Shown: positions 16,705-25,894 of the stretch, in pieces | Numbering within the stretch: position 1 is the first letter of the stretch | Layout of the letters: each line of letters opens with the position of its first letter | Assembly: GCA_016903675.1 (NCBI GenBank) | Contig: JADQBA010000057.1 | Span: 1-54,164, forward strand | From: Stigonema ocellatum SAG 48.90 = DSM 106950 | GTDB taxonomy: Bacteria > Cyanobacteriota > Cyanobacteriia > Cyanobacteriales > Nostocaceae | Direction of reading: 5' to 3' | Length of the DNA: 54,164 bases | Translations under genes and position numbers: made by a program | The notes under the pieces: generated by a model | Database searches by the model: none | Told to the model about the DNA's origin: nothing | The model's input: only the letters and a program-made list of their open reading frames with translations

Positions 16705-18987
16705 TCATCCCTTCGTTTTTTCTAAATAGACAAAAGCAGGCACTCGCTTGTAAGCAGGCGTCCCGGATCGCGTTTCAGTCCGCGCCTTGAGGATTGCGTT
16801 CACTTCAGGATAAAACATCAATGCCGCTCCCTGACGCACTGAACCGTAAATCACCTCGACGTTCTCCAGTTTGCCTGCATCTGCCTGAACGGTGACGCGC
16901 TGATGCTCTTGTAAACCTGCGCCCTCTGCGTCAGCCCGGTTCATCAAAATGCAGTTGCGGTGAGGGATGCCGCGATACTGGTCGTCAATTTTGTAAACCA
17001 CTGTGTTATGCTGCGAGTAGCTGCGTCCTGTCATGAGCGCGACCACCACGCCCTGAGTGGATTCAGACACTCCAAAGTCTTTAGCATCTGGCAGTGTGGT
17101 GTCGGGCAGTGGCGTGACAAACATCGACGCTTTACCAGTCGGTGTAGGGAAGTGCGGCTCTGTTAAAATTCGCCCACCAATGGTGAATTCCTCTTTTGTT
17201 TCATCGATGGTTGCCATTTTCTCAAATCCGGGAATAGTTTGCGCGATTAGTTGCCGCACATACTTGGGGTTTTGCAGTTCGCGCCAGTTGACTGGAGATT
17301 CACCATGCAGACGGTGAGCCAGTTCCGTGAGGAACTGCACTTCTGGAACCAAGTCGCCTTTCAAATGGGTTTGTCCCTCATCGCTCAACCGGATAAAGTT
17401 GTTGCCCGATTCAGTAGTGATTTTATAGGGCTGCTCAAAACGATTGAGCACAGGGATGACGATCGTGTTCTGCTTTGCCAACCCGCTAAAATGCCCCAAG
17501 TTGGGTTTGGTCGCGAGATAAATGATCGTTTCAATGTTGCCTAAAGCGCGTTTTGCCTGCGTCGAGTCAGGATTCGCCCCATACAAATTACCGCCTACAC
17601 AAATCAGGCTATCCACCTTTCCAGCATCTGCCGCTTCGATCAAATCTCGCGTGTGATATCCCTGAATGCGACTCAGAGGGCGACCCAACAACGTTTCGAG
17701 CGCCCGCTGAATTTCTTGCTTCAGCTTCACAGTCACACCCATTGAGCCAAAGCCCTGCACGTTGGAATGTCCCCGCACAGGCATCACACCTGCCCCGAAT
17801 CTGCCAATATTGCCCGTGATCAAGGCAGTATTGGCGATCGCGTAAACGTTGTCTACGCTGTTCGTATGCTGGGTAATTCCCATTGCCCAAGCAAAAACAA
17901 CTCCTTTAGAGGTGCCGATGATCTTAGCTGCGGCTTCAATTTCAGCTTGGGAAACGCCACAGATGGCAGTAATGGTTTCCCAGGCGGTCGAGAGTGCGTG
18001 TTCAAGCACTGCTTCCCAACCCCAGGTGTGCGCTTGCAGGTATTCTGTTGCCACTAGCCCTTGTTCAATTAAGGACTTCTGAATCCCGGTAAATAATGCG
18101 ACATCGCTACCAGGAATCGGTTGCAGGTACAGGGAAGAAATATCAGAACCAGGCAACAAAGACTTAATGGGATACGCAGGCGAACCAAATTTGACTAACC
18201 CAATTTCCATCATGGGATTAATCACTATCACCTTGCCGCCATGTTCGCGCAGTTGGATCAACTCGTTCATCAAGCGAGGTTGGTTATAGGAAGGGTTGGA
18301 ACCCGTCAGCACAACACAATCTGCTTTCTTCAAGCTTTCCAAACTCACGACTGAAGTTTGTGTCCCCAACATCTGTTGTAGACCCGTGGTTGAGGGAGCG
18401 TGGCACAAGTCAGAGCAGTCTGCCAAGTTATTAGAACCCAGCGCTCGGATCATTAGCTGCAACACGTAAGCCGCTTCATTGGAAGCTCGACCAGAACTGT
18501 AGGATGCCACTCGCTCTGGCTGTTTGCGAAAAGCCGCTTCGGCAATCTCATAAACCTCTTCCCAACAAATGCGTTCGTAATGAGATTTGCCTTCTCGTAG
18601 AATCATCGGAAAGCTGAGTCTTCCTAAGCGATCGCACTCCATTGACGTAAGTTGCTGAAGTTCAGTAATGTTGTGCTGCTCAAAGATGTTCGCGGGAATG
18701 GCGGGTTTAATTTCGGCGGAAATTGCCTCAACGCTCTTCATACATCGCTGAAGTTTTTCCCCGAACTCGTTAGTAAAGCCGCCTTTTTGTCCGCCCGTTC
18801 CCCAAGAACAAGATAGGCAAGCGCTTTTATGCAACAACGTTTTCCACAGTTTAGGTCCCTCTGGCGAGAGCGTATGCTCTGCCCAATATTTAATCACCGG
18901 TAAGCCCCCTCCAATCTTAGGAGTCTGGGTGTTTTTCTCGTCAAAAGGCGGCGTGGGTTGCAGGTTCTGCTGTGCGTTTGCGTCCAT
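16705..18987 (-). CDS. FdhF/YdeP-family molybdopterin oxidoreductase (copy 1)
   Basis: 760 residues, full length for the FdhF/YdeP (formate dehydrogenase alpha-like) family. The N-terminal CLSCSWGTGGQKGG block (near residue 60) and a later Cys (LQRC) could bind an iron-sulphur cluster. The core has YSSGRASNEAAY, SDLCHAPSTT and GSNPSYNQPRLMNEL, the usual molybdopterin-guanine-dinucleotide sites, and the C-terminal MoCo-binding domain has GRSYSQHNTVVY and HRNCILMN. The family resembles formate dehydrogenases, but its substrate is unproven. A close paralogue lies at 41674-43935. This copy is visibly richer in G+C than its neighbours and paralogue, which hints at separate ancestry. Confidence 0.88.
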   Translation of the reverse strand: MDANAQQNLQPTPPFDEKNTQTPKIGGGLPVIKYWAEHTLSPEGPKLWKTLLHKSACLSCSWGTGGQKGGFTNEFGEKLQRCMKSVEAISAEIKPAIPANIFEQHNITELQQLTSMECDRLGRLSFPMILREGKSHYERICWEEVYEIAEAAFRKQPERVASYSSGRASNEAAYVLQLMIRALGSNNLADCSDLCHAPSTTGLQQMLGTQTSVVSLESLKKADCVVLTGSNPSYNQPRLMNELIQLREHGGKVIVINPMMEIGLVKFGSPAYPIKSLLPGSDISSLYLQPIPGSDVALFTGIQKSLIEQGLVATEYLQAHTWGWEAVLEHALSTAWETITAICGVSQAEIEAAAKIIGTSKGVVFAWAMGITQHTNSVDNVYAIANTALITGNIGRFGAGVMPVRGHSNVQGFGSMGVTVKLKQEIQRALETLLGRPLSRIQGYHTRDLIEAADAGKVDSLICVGGNLYGANPDSTQAKRALGNIETIIYLATKPNLGHFSGLAKQNTIVIPVLNRFEQPYKITTESGNNFIRLSDEGQTHLKGDLVPEVQFLTELAHRLHGESPVNWRELQNPKYVRQLIAQTIPGFEKMATIDETKEEFTIGGRILTEPHFPTPTGKASMFVTPLPDTTLPDAKDFGVSESTQGVVVALMTGRSYSQHNTVVYKIDDQYRGIPHRNCILMNRADAEGAGLQEHQRVTVQADAGKLENVEVIYGSVRQGAALMFYPEVNAILKARTETRSGTPAYKRVPAFVYLEKTKG

Positions 18988-19201
18988 GAGTCAGCTACAA
19001 TAGTTTTCAGACTTTACCAGGAGATCAACCAAGCTGCATCTGTCTTAAGGGGGTCAGATTAAAGAGGTTGACACCTTGGTTGACACCCTTGTTTTTGGTT
19101 GCAACCTCCAAAGCTTTTATTCTGGATATAGTCCAAAACTCTTGTATGTTGAAGTTCAGGACTTACGCATTGACAAATGGGACAATAAGTGAGTTCTCCA
19201 A

Positions 19202-19925
19202 TTACAAAACAGAATCAAAAACCTGTTGAGCAGTGAGGTTTAATTGTGGCAAGGTAGGGGATTTAATTAAGTCATTTCCTCGAAACATTGTTTTTACATA
19301 TTCCCCATCGATTAGCTCGCATATAAAGATAGTGGGTTGTTTGGGATAGCCGATAAAATCACGTCCACCCAAAGCAGCATAATCAACGGACACTTGCTTC
19401 AAGCCGGGGAACCCTTTCGGCAGTTCCTCATGGGGGAAACCCCCTTTCTGCGGACTGCCTCACCAACGCAGTGTCCTCAACAATCCAGTATTCAGAGATG
19501 CCCATTTCTTCATAATCACGAAGTTTATCGTAATAATCATCCCGCCAGTTGGTGCTAACAACCTCCACTATTAATTTGACCGAAGTAGCATTTTGAATAA
19601 TTGATTCAGTTTCCCACCGTGTCTCAGTACCGATACTTTCTTCATTCAAAACAATGATGTCCGGTTCGTAACCCGACTTGTCGCGTCCCGGTTTAACAAT
19701 CGATTCTCTGGGTATTGTCCAAATACCGCGCTTACCGATCTCTCTAATGGTTATAAGTAATTCTTCAATGAGAAAGCCTGTTAATTTTGAATGCTTCCCT
19801 CTAGGTTTAGGCATCTCAACAATTACTCCATCATGCAATTCGTACCTTACGACTGAGTTTTCTGGATACCATTCGATAAACTCATCAAAGGTATATATTT
19901 TTGGTTCAGTTTGTGTTTGGGTCAT
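19202..19925 (-). pseudogene. Uma2-family (DUF820) nuclease-like gene broken by a small element
   Basis: The 5' part (19925-19428) encodes a normal Uma2 start (IYTFDEFIEWYPEN) with the PD-(D/E)XK-like residues: Asp in YEPDIIVL, Glu in KLIVEVVS and Lys in YYDKLRDYEE. After GISEYWIV the frame runs into foreign sequence and stops. The family's normal continuation, VDYAALGGRDFIGYP and on to LNLTAQQVF, resumes at about 19386 and ends at 19202. Removing 94 bases (one element plus a 5-bp duplication) restores a single frame of about 200 residues. Uma2 genes are abundant in cyanobacteria and of unclear role. Confidence 0.85.
19388..19476. mobile_element. 89-bp MITE-like insert in the Uma2 gene
   Basis: Ends are GGACACTTGC and GCAGTGTCC, an imperfect inverted pair. 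The insert is bracketed by TCAAC at 19383-19387 and 19477-19481, a 5-bp target duplication. The inside is a hairpin with GGGGGAAACCCCC. No coding capacity. Confidence 0.8.
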
Positions 19926-20170
19926 AAGTTACCACCTCCACATATATTGTACCGTTCAGTGGGGTAATGAGAGAATAAGGGTTCCTGGCGATTGAATCCG
20001 ATGATTTATCGTCGCCTAGGAGGAATTGAGCCGTTGTTAGAGCAGCGTGTTCGTGAGTTACCATTTATCTGCGCTGAGAGAAAACCTTAAGAAAGAAATA
20101 GACTTCTGCAATCCCTCAGATATGCAGTAATCTAAAAATAAAGTTTTTGTTGCGTGGTGGCGTTATCGCT

Positions 20171-20482
20171 ATGAATAACCTTTCCAAAGAACTGCTTCGC
20201 AGTTTTGAGTCAGCCCATAAAGAAGACATAGAGACAATTACCCAGGTTTTGGCGCGGATTACCACAAAAAGTCCAGACGAAATTAAACCACACCTGGATG
20301 CAATGCTTGAGCGGTTAGTCCAACCACAAGGGGAACGTCCTTTGTACGAGAGTGCCACTCCAGAAGAATTAGCACAAGCGTTTCGGGAGTGGGCTTCAAG
20401 TCACGACCGCAATTCACCACTGTTATCAGATTATGCTGTTAGCCGTCCAAGTATGTACGACAACGAGGACCTACGCAGTTAG
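20171..20482 (+). CDS. Antitoxin of a PIN-type toxin-antitoxin pair
   Basis: 103 residues from the ATG at 20171; a TTG at 20147 is possible but has no support. The protein starts MNNLSKELLRSFESAHKE and ends with TPEELAQAFREWASSHDRN and SRPSMYDNEDLRS, an acidic tail seen in cyanobacterial antitoxins encoded directly before PIN (VapC-like) toxins. Its toxin is reduced to a C-terminal scrap just downstream. A nearly identical tail occurs at 40825-40935 before the N-terminal half of a PIN gene, so the two loci are related. Confidence 0.7.
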   Translation: MNNLSKELLRSFESAHKEDIETITQVLARITTKSPDEIKPHLDAMLERLVQPQGERPLYESATPEELAQAFREWASSHDRNSPLLSDYAVSRPSMYDNEDLRS

Positions 20483-20483
20483 G

Positions 20484-20570
20484 GGAGTCAACGTCCATGA
20501 CGGAAGACTGGTCGCAGCGATGTTGGTACACGGCTTAACCCACATCCTGACCTTCAATAGGGCTAATAAA
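20484..20570 (+). pseudogene. C-terminal remnant of a PIN-domain toxin
   Basis: Directly after the antitoxin stop the frame reads GVNVHDGRLVAAMLVHG then LTHILTFN, the third and fourth conserved blocks of VapC-like PIN ribonucleases, including the Asp-containing HD/AR motif (here HDGR). The first 80 or so residues, with two catalytic acidic positions, are missing. The gene cannot make an active toxin. Confidence 0.75.
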
Positions 20571-20953
20571 GGAGAGAATAGACTTGTCAAAGCAAACTGG
20601 GAGCAGTGCGATTTTGTTAGATCGGGTTTTAATTCTCAATTAAATGGGCTAATTCTCAATAAAAACCAATTTTTCGTTGCGATAGCGAAGCGCAGATCGC
20701 AGCCCGAAATACGTGATGAGCGTACCCTAATTTTAAGCACCTCACTTTGGAGCATTGCTCCCAATATCAGCATTATTACAACCTTATTTGATATATACTG
20801 TGATCAGTAAGGGTTATCGAAGTGATTTTTATTGAATACTTTTGGCTATTTTAAGATTTTTTATCAACAAATATTAATTCTCAAAATAGATAAAAACCTA
20901 GTAAATAAAATCCCCTTTTAATCTAAATTTTTCTCAAATAATGGTGGTATTTT

Positions 20954-22882
20954 ATGTGTGGCATAGTGACCTTGTTTTCAAAACAGGAACCAATTTCCGA
21001 ATCATCTTTGAGACAAAGTATTAATTGCTTGAATCATCGAGGCCCAGATGGACAAAAATTTTGGATTTCTCCAGATAGACGTGTTGCATTAGGACATACA
21101 CGACTTAGTATTATTGACCTTCAAAACGGAGATCAACCGATTGCCAACCAAGATGAAACTCTACATATCATTGCCAATGGAGAGTTTTATGACTTCGAGC
21201 GTATCCAGCGTGATTTGAAACAATGGGGATATCAGCTAAAAACCAACTCTGATACTGAGATAGCCCTGCATCTATACAGCGAGTTTGGCACACAGTGCCT
21301 ACATCATCTCAGGGGTGAGTTTGCTTTTGTCATTTGGGATGAACGTAATGATGTACTGTTTGCAGCACGAGATCGTTTTGGCATCAAGCCTCTGTATTAC
21401 AGTATTTATGAAAATACTCTTTATATAGCGTCTGAAGTCAAAGCTTTATTTGCTGCGGGTGTCCCAGCTTCTTGGGATCATGAATCTTTTTGGCAATCTG
21501 AGTGCGGCATCTTAGCTCAAGACCGCACTATGTTTGCCAATGTTTATCAAGTGCCACCAGGCTATTTTCTGTTGGCTTCTCGCTCTGGAATGCGACTGCA
21601 TCGTTATTGGGATTTTGATTATCCACTGATTAATGATTCCTTACCCCAGTACAAAGCAGAGGATTACATTGAACAACTTCGCCATACATTAGATGAAGCT
21701 ATCCAATTGCGTTTGAGGGCTGATGTGCCAGTTGGCTGTTATCTCAGTGGTGGTCTTGATTCGTCTACGGTTTTAGGGATGGCAGCACATCATAGTTCTT
21801 CTCCCCTGAAGGCATTTACCCTTGCTTTTGACCATGAAGCTTATAACGAAGAACCACTTGCTCGTGAAATGGCAGCACATACTGGTGCTAATTTACAGAT
21901 TATTCCTATTCGCCAATCCGACTTAGCTGAACATTTTGCCGATTCCATTTGGCATTGTGAAATGCTATGTATTAACGCCAACACAACTGCAAAATATCTG
22001 TTAAGTCGATCTGCACGAGATGCAGGTTATAAAGTTGTACTTACAGGTGAAGGTTCGGATGAAATCTTTGGAGGCTATGTTCATTTCCGCCAAGATATGT
22101 TGCTCCACAATCAACAAGGACAAGATGAGCAGACAGTAAAACTTCTGTTAGAAGAACTGAAGTTAAAGAATAAAGTTTCAGTAGGACTTTTATTAGCTGA
22201 AAATAGCTCAAATCAAGCTTTAAATAGTGTTCAGCGTTTGTTAGGCTTTGCCCCTGCTTGGATGCACGCTTCGGCTGAGGGATATCTCAAGTCGGTGCCT
22301 TTATATTCACCGGACTTTATTGCACAATTTCTACACAGGGATGTTTATCGTGTATTTTTTAATCAAATAGATGTACAAGAACAATTAAAGGGAAGGGAGC
22401 GTGTACACCAATCTCTTTATTTATGGTCTAAAACCATCTTACCTAATTACCTTTTACGAATGTTAGGCGATGGTGTTGAAATGGCACATTCCATTGAAGG
22501 GCGGCTTCCTTTTTTGGATCACAAAGTTGTGGAATTAGTTTGCAATATGCCCGTTGCACTCAAGATTCGTGGATTGACTGAAAAATATGTACTAAGAGAA
22601 GCAGCAAAGCCGTTTATAACTGATACGATGTATAACCGCCAAAAGCATCCATTTCTAGCTCCACCTTCAACTTTCAAGCCAAATGAAGCCCTACAGCAAC
22701 TTGTCCAAGATACTCTGCGGAGTTCTTTGATGTCTTCTGTACCTTTCTATAACCATGGAGCAGTAATTAACTTGCTTGACCAATTACCAACAATGAGTGA
22801 AAGCCAACGTACTTCCATTGATGTAATTTTGATGAAAATGCTGAGTGCTTGCATTCTTCACGAAAGGTTCGGACTCACGTAA
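20954..22882 (+). CDS. asnB: Glutamine-dependent asparagine synthase family protein
   Basis: 642 residues, a normal AsnB length. Cys2 after the initiator Met is the N-terminal nucleophile of the glutaminase (class II amidotransferase) domain, supported by NHRGPDGQ, GHTRLSIIDL, NGEFYDF and ARDRFGIKPLYY. The synthetase domain has the ATP-pyrophosphatase loop SGGLDSST (near residue 266) and GEGSDEIFGGY. The enzyme transfers ammonia from glutamine to an aspartate-type carboxyl through an adenylate. It has no partner genes nearby. Since cyanobacteria also use AsnB-like proteins in secondary metabolism, the exact substrate is not certain. A truncated intron follows 19 bases downstream. Confidence 0.88.
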   Translation: MCGIVTLFSKQEPISESSLRQSINCLNHRGPDGQKFWISPDRRVALGHTRLSIIDLQNGDQPIANQDETLHIIANGEFYDFERIQRDLKQWGYQLKTNSDTEIALHLYSEFGTQCLHHLRGEFAFVIWDERNDVLFAARDRFGIKPLYYSIYENTLYIASEVKALFAAGVPASWDHESFWQSECGILAQDRTMFANVYQVPPGYFLLASRSGMRLHRYWDFDYPLINDSLPQYKAEDYIEQLRHTLDEAIQLRLRADVPVGCYLSGGLDSSTVLGMAAHHSSSPLKAFTLAFDHEAYNEEPLAREMAAHTGANLQIIPIRQSDLAEHFADSIWHCEMLCINANTTAKYLLSRSARDAGYKVVLTGEGSDEIFGGYVHFRQDMLLHNQQGQDEQTVKLLLEELKLKNKVSVGLLLAENSSNQALNSVQRLLGFAPAWMHASAEGYLKSVPLYSPDFIAQFLHRDVYRVFFNQIDVQEQLKGRERVHQSLYLWSKTILPNYLLRMLGDGVEMAHSIEGRLPFLDHKVVELVCNMPVALKIRGLTEKYVLREAAKPFITDTMYNRQKHPFLAPPSTFKPNEALQQLVQDTLRSSLMSSVPFYNHGAVINLLDQLPTMSESQRTSIDVILMKMLSACILHERFGLT

Positions 22883-22901
22883 GTTGTGACTTAGCTTCAT
22901 A

Positions 22902-23835
22902 CGCTATGCAGACGATTTCATCGTATTACACGAACAAAAAGCCGTCGTCCAAAGATGCCGAGAGCAACACCCTGCCGGAAAGTATCGTAGCAGTAATGGC
23001 ACTAACGGTGCAATACTAGGTTTTAATACCCTCATCACCCCATCCGCGAAGGCAAGTAAGGTTCACACTGAGTGCGTCGGAAGAATCATCGAAAAACATA
23101 GGTCTTCGCCCCAAGAGGCATTAATTAAAGACCTTAATCCTGTAATAAGGGGATGGTCTTCTTTTTACTCAAAATCTGACGCTAAAACCGTCGGAGAATT
23201 ATCAAAACAAGACAACCTCATTTACCTAAAACTTCGACGATGGGCAAAACGCCGCTGTGGAAACATTAATGATGGTCACATCAAATACTGGATTTCCATA
23301 GATGGCGATAACTGGGTATTCGCGACCAAAAAAGGGGAAGCGAACCCCCTTCGGTTACTATCACATAGCGATGTTAAATGCAGTAGCACTGACTATGTGA
23401 AAGTTAAAGGCGAGAAAAGCCCCTACGATGGCGACCTAATATACTGGAGTTCAAGACTAGGGACACATCCACCAAATGCCTAATCGTAAGGCTAAGTTGC
23501 TTAAGCAACAGAAAGGTAAATGTCCTTGGTGTGGATTAAGCTTCCTTGACTGGGATGTTCTAGAAGTAGACCACATCATCCCCAGAGCCATTGGAGGTAA
23601 GGATGACTACAAAAACCTGCAACTACTACATCGGCATTGTCACGACGAAAAGACCGCACTTGACTTAAAAGAATTGAATTGGAAAGACCACTCAAAATTC
23701 CTCGAAAAACTCTCCCAATTTTGGGAAAAGTTTGACTGGGAATGGATTAACGATATTCCTAATTTCATAGGTCATGCATGTCAGGAAGTCCGTATTGACA
23801 AATGGATAACGCACGCTCGTAGCCGTGTGCGCTGA
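22902..23835 (+). pseudogene. Group II intron reverse transcriptase/maturase with HNH domain, truncated and frameshifted
   Basis: The frame opens at RYADDFIVLHE, the catalytic YADD of reverse transcriptases, so the first two thirds of the enzyme are missing. An internal deletion joins CREQ to HPAGKYRS. The maturase X domain is then intact (LNPVIRGWSSFY, RRWAKRR). Near 23475 one extra A shifts the frame. The HNH endonuclease follows in the next frame from MPNRKAKLL, with CPWCG, DHIIPRAIGGKD and HRHCHDEKT all present. The HNH part could be translated alone (119 residues, 23476-23835), but as an intron protein this is dead. Confidence 0.88.
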
Positions 23836-23895
23836 AAGGGTGCATGCACGGTTTCGGATGGGAGGGGTGCTACAGTAATGTACACCTCGACCCTA
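23820..23895 (+). ncRNA. Group II intron domains V and VI (3' end of the intron RNA)
   Basis: 23821-23854 folds as domain V: AGCCGTGTGCG pairs with the TGCATGCACGGTT side, with the GAAA loop in GCTGAAAGGG. A second stem, about 23860-23895 (GGGAGGGGTGCT to CTCGACCCTAC), fits domain VI, with a candidate branch adenosine in CGACCC. The intron's 5' half and domain I are absent, so no splicing is expected. Confidence 0.8.
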
Positions 23896-24019
23896 CCTGG
23901 CTGGTTAGTTGAATAATTGATTCAGTGACGAGGAAGGTCGCCCCATTTTTTCGCTGATCATTTTGATGATATTTTGAAATAATTACACAGAACAAAGAGA
24001 TGGGGACAAGGAAATCAAA

Positions 24020-25705
24020 ATGTCAGAGAATTTTAGAAGTCAAATTGTGACACAAGGAGTGCAGCGATCGCCTAATCGAGCAATGCTGCGTGCTGTTGGT
24101 TTTCAAAATGAAGATTTCGCCAAAGCCATTGTTGGCATTGCCAACGGTTATAGTACCATCACCCCCTGTAACGTAGGAATCAACATCCTAGCCCAAAGGG
24201 CAGAAATTGGGATCAAAAACGCCGGGGCGATGCCGCAAATGTTCGGCACAATTACCATCAGCGATGGTATAAGTATGGGAACTGAAGGGATGAAATATTC
24301 CCTGGTGTCAAGGGAAGTGATTGCTGACTCCATTGAAACCGTCTGCAATGGGCAAAGTATGGACGGGGTTCTTGCTATTGGCGGTTGTGATAAGAATATG
24401 CCAGGGGCGATGATTGCCATCGCTCGCATGAACATCCCTGCCATCTTTGTTTACGGTGGTACAATCAAACCAGGAAAATACCAAGGACGTGACCTCACGG
24501 TTGTCAGTTCTTTTGAAGCTGTGGGTCAGTATAGTGCAGGTAAAATTGATGACAATGAACTGCTAGAAGTCGAGCGTCACGCTTGTCCAGGTGCTGGTTC
24601 TTGTGGTGGAATGTTTACGGCAAATACCATGTCTAGCGCCATTGAAGCTATGGGCATGAGTTTGCCCTATTCTTCTACAATGGCAGCGGAAGATGCTGAA
24701 AAAGCTGACAGTACAGAAAAATCTGCAATTGTCTTAGTAGAAGCAATTCGTCGTCAAATTTTACCCTGCCAGATAATCACCCGTAAATCCATAGAAAATG
24801 CCATTGCGGTAGTTATGGCAGTGGGTGGTTCTACCAATGCAGTGTTGCATTTCCTGGCGATCGCCCACGCCGCTGGTGTAGAACTTTCCCTAGACGACTT
24901 TGAAACCATCCGTGCCCATGTTCCTGTATTGTGCGATTTAAAACCAAGCGGTAGGTACGTAGCTACAGACCTACACAAAGCAGGTGGCATTCCCCAAGTG
25001 ATGAAAATACTACTTGTAAACAATTTACTCCACGGCGACTGCCTGACCATCACAGGTCAAACCATCGCTGAAGTCTTGGCAGATGTACCAGAGTCACCAC
25101 CCGCAGACCAAGATATTATCCGTCCTTGGAACAACCCAATATATTCCCAAGGACACTTAGCGATTATGAAAGGTAATTTAGCAGCAGAAGGCGCTGTAGC
25201 AAAAATTACCGGAGTCAAAACGCCCAAAATGACTGGTCCAGCACGAGTTTTTGAATCTGAGGAATCCTGCTTGGACGCGATTTTGGCTCATAAAATCCAC
25301 TCAGGAGATGTCATCATCATCCGCTACGAAGGACCTAAAGGTGGTCCCGGTATGCGGGAAATGCTAGCTCCCACCTCTGCTATTATCGGTGCTGGTTTGG
25401 GTGATTCTGTAGGATTTATCACCGATGGACGGTTCTCAGGCGGTACTTACGGGATGGTGGTTGGTCACGTTGCGCCAGAAGCAGCAGTTGGAGGTGCGAT
25501 CGCTCTGGTAGAAGAAGGTGATACCATTACAATTGATGCTCACGCTCGGTTGTTGCAACTCCACATATCGGATGAAGAGTTAGCCCATCGTCGTGCCAAT
25601 TGGCAACCACGTCCACCCCGTTACACTACGGGTGTGCTGGCAAAATACGCCAAATTAGTATCTTCCAGTAGTCTTGGTGCAGTGACAGATTTGGACTTGT
25701 TTTAA
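24020..25705 (+). CDS. ilvD: Dihydroxy-acid dehydratase
   Basis: 561 residues, the normal length for IlvD. Iron-sulphur ligands are visible in GGCDKNMPG (about 125) and GAGSCGGMFTANTMSS (about 195), and the C-terminal TDGRFSGGTYG motif near residue 475 is the active-site block. The enzyme removes water from 2,3-dihydroxy-3-methylbutanoate (and the methylpentanoate form) to give the oxo-acid precursors of valine, isoleucine and leucine. It stands alone here, with no other ilv or leu gene in reach, as is usual in cyanobacteria. Confidence 0.97.
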   Translation: MSENFRSQIVTQGVQRSPNRAMLRAVGFQNEDFAKAIVGIANGYSTITPCNVGINILAQRAEIGIKNAGAMPQMFGTITISDGISMGTEGMKYSLVSREVIADSIETVCNGQSMDGVLAIGGCDKNMPGAMIAIARMNIPAIFVYGGTIKPGKYQGRDLTVVSSFEAVGQYSAGKIDDNELLEVERHACPGAGSCGGMFTANTMSSAIEAMGMSLPYSSTMAAEDAEKADSTEKSAIVLVEAIRRQILPCQIITRKSIENAIAVVMAVGGSTNAVLHFLAIAHAAGVELSLDDFETIRAHVPVLCDLKPSGRYVATDLHKAGGIPQVMKILLVNNLLHGDCLTITGQTIAEVLADVPESPPADQDIIRPWNNPIYSQGHLAIMKGNLAAEGAVAKITGVKTPKMTGPARVFESEESCLDAILAHKIHSGDVIIIRYEGPKGGPGMREMLAPTSAIIGAGLGDSVGFITDGRFSGGTYGMVVGHVAPEAAVGGAIALVEEGDTITIDAHARLLQLHISDEELAHRRANWQPRPPRYTTGVLAKYAKLVSSSSLGAVTDLDLF

Positions 25706-25717
25706 AAGAGTTTGTTT

Positions 25718-25750
25718 GTAGTTGCGCTTTAGCGCTCTTAGCGCAACTAC
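25718..25750. repeat. GTAGTTGCGC hairpin
   Basis: Arms GTAGTTGCGC (25718-25727) and GCGCAACTAC (25741-25750). The same core occurs inside the elements at 44069 and 52243. Position just after ilvD would allow it to act as a 3' end, but it lacks a T-run. Confidence 0.55.
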
Positions 25751-25894
25751 GAGCGTGTCGGGCAAGTTACAGCCGTTTTCAGTTAATTAGACCATACTCT
25801 TGCGTTCTTCTTTGCGCCTTTGCGCCTTTGCGTGAGACAAAAAAACGTGGTTCATTTACCCAAAGATAGCTGTAAATCAGCATATAGAACAAAG

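Noticed and set aside
17251..18082. Several plus-strand ORFs of 77-97 residues opposite the fdhF-like gene
   Set aside because: They are antisense shadows of the strongly conserved minus-strand oxidoreductase and show no protein features.
20433..20810. 125-residue ORF after the antitoxin
   Set aside because: Its first part is the antitoxin in another frame, the middle is the PIN remnant, and the end is unrelated sequence; not a gene as a whole.
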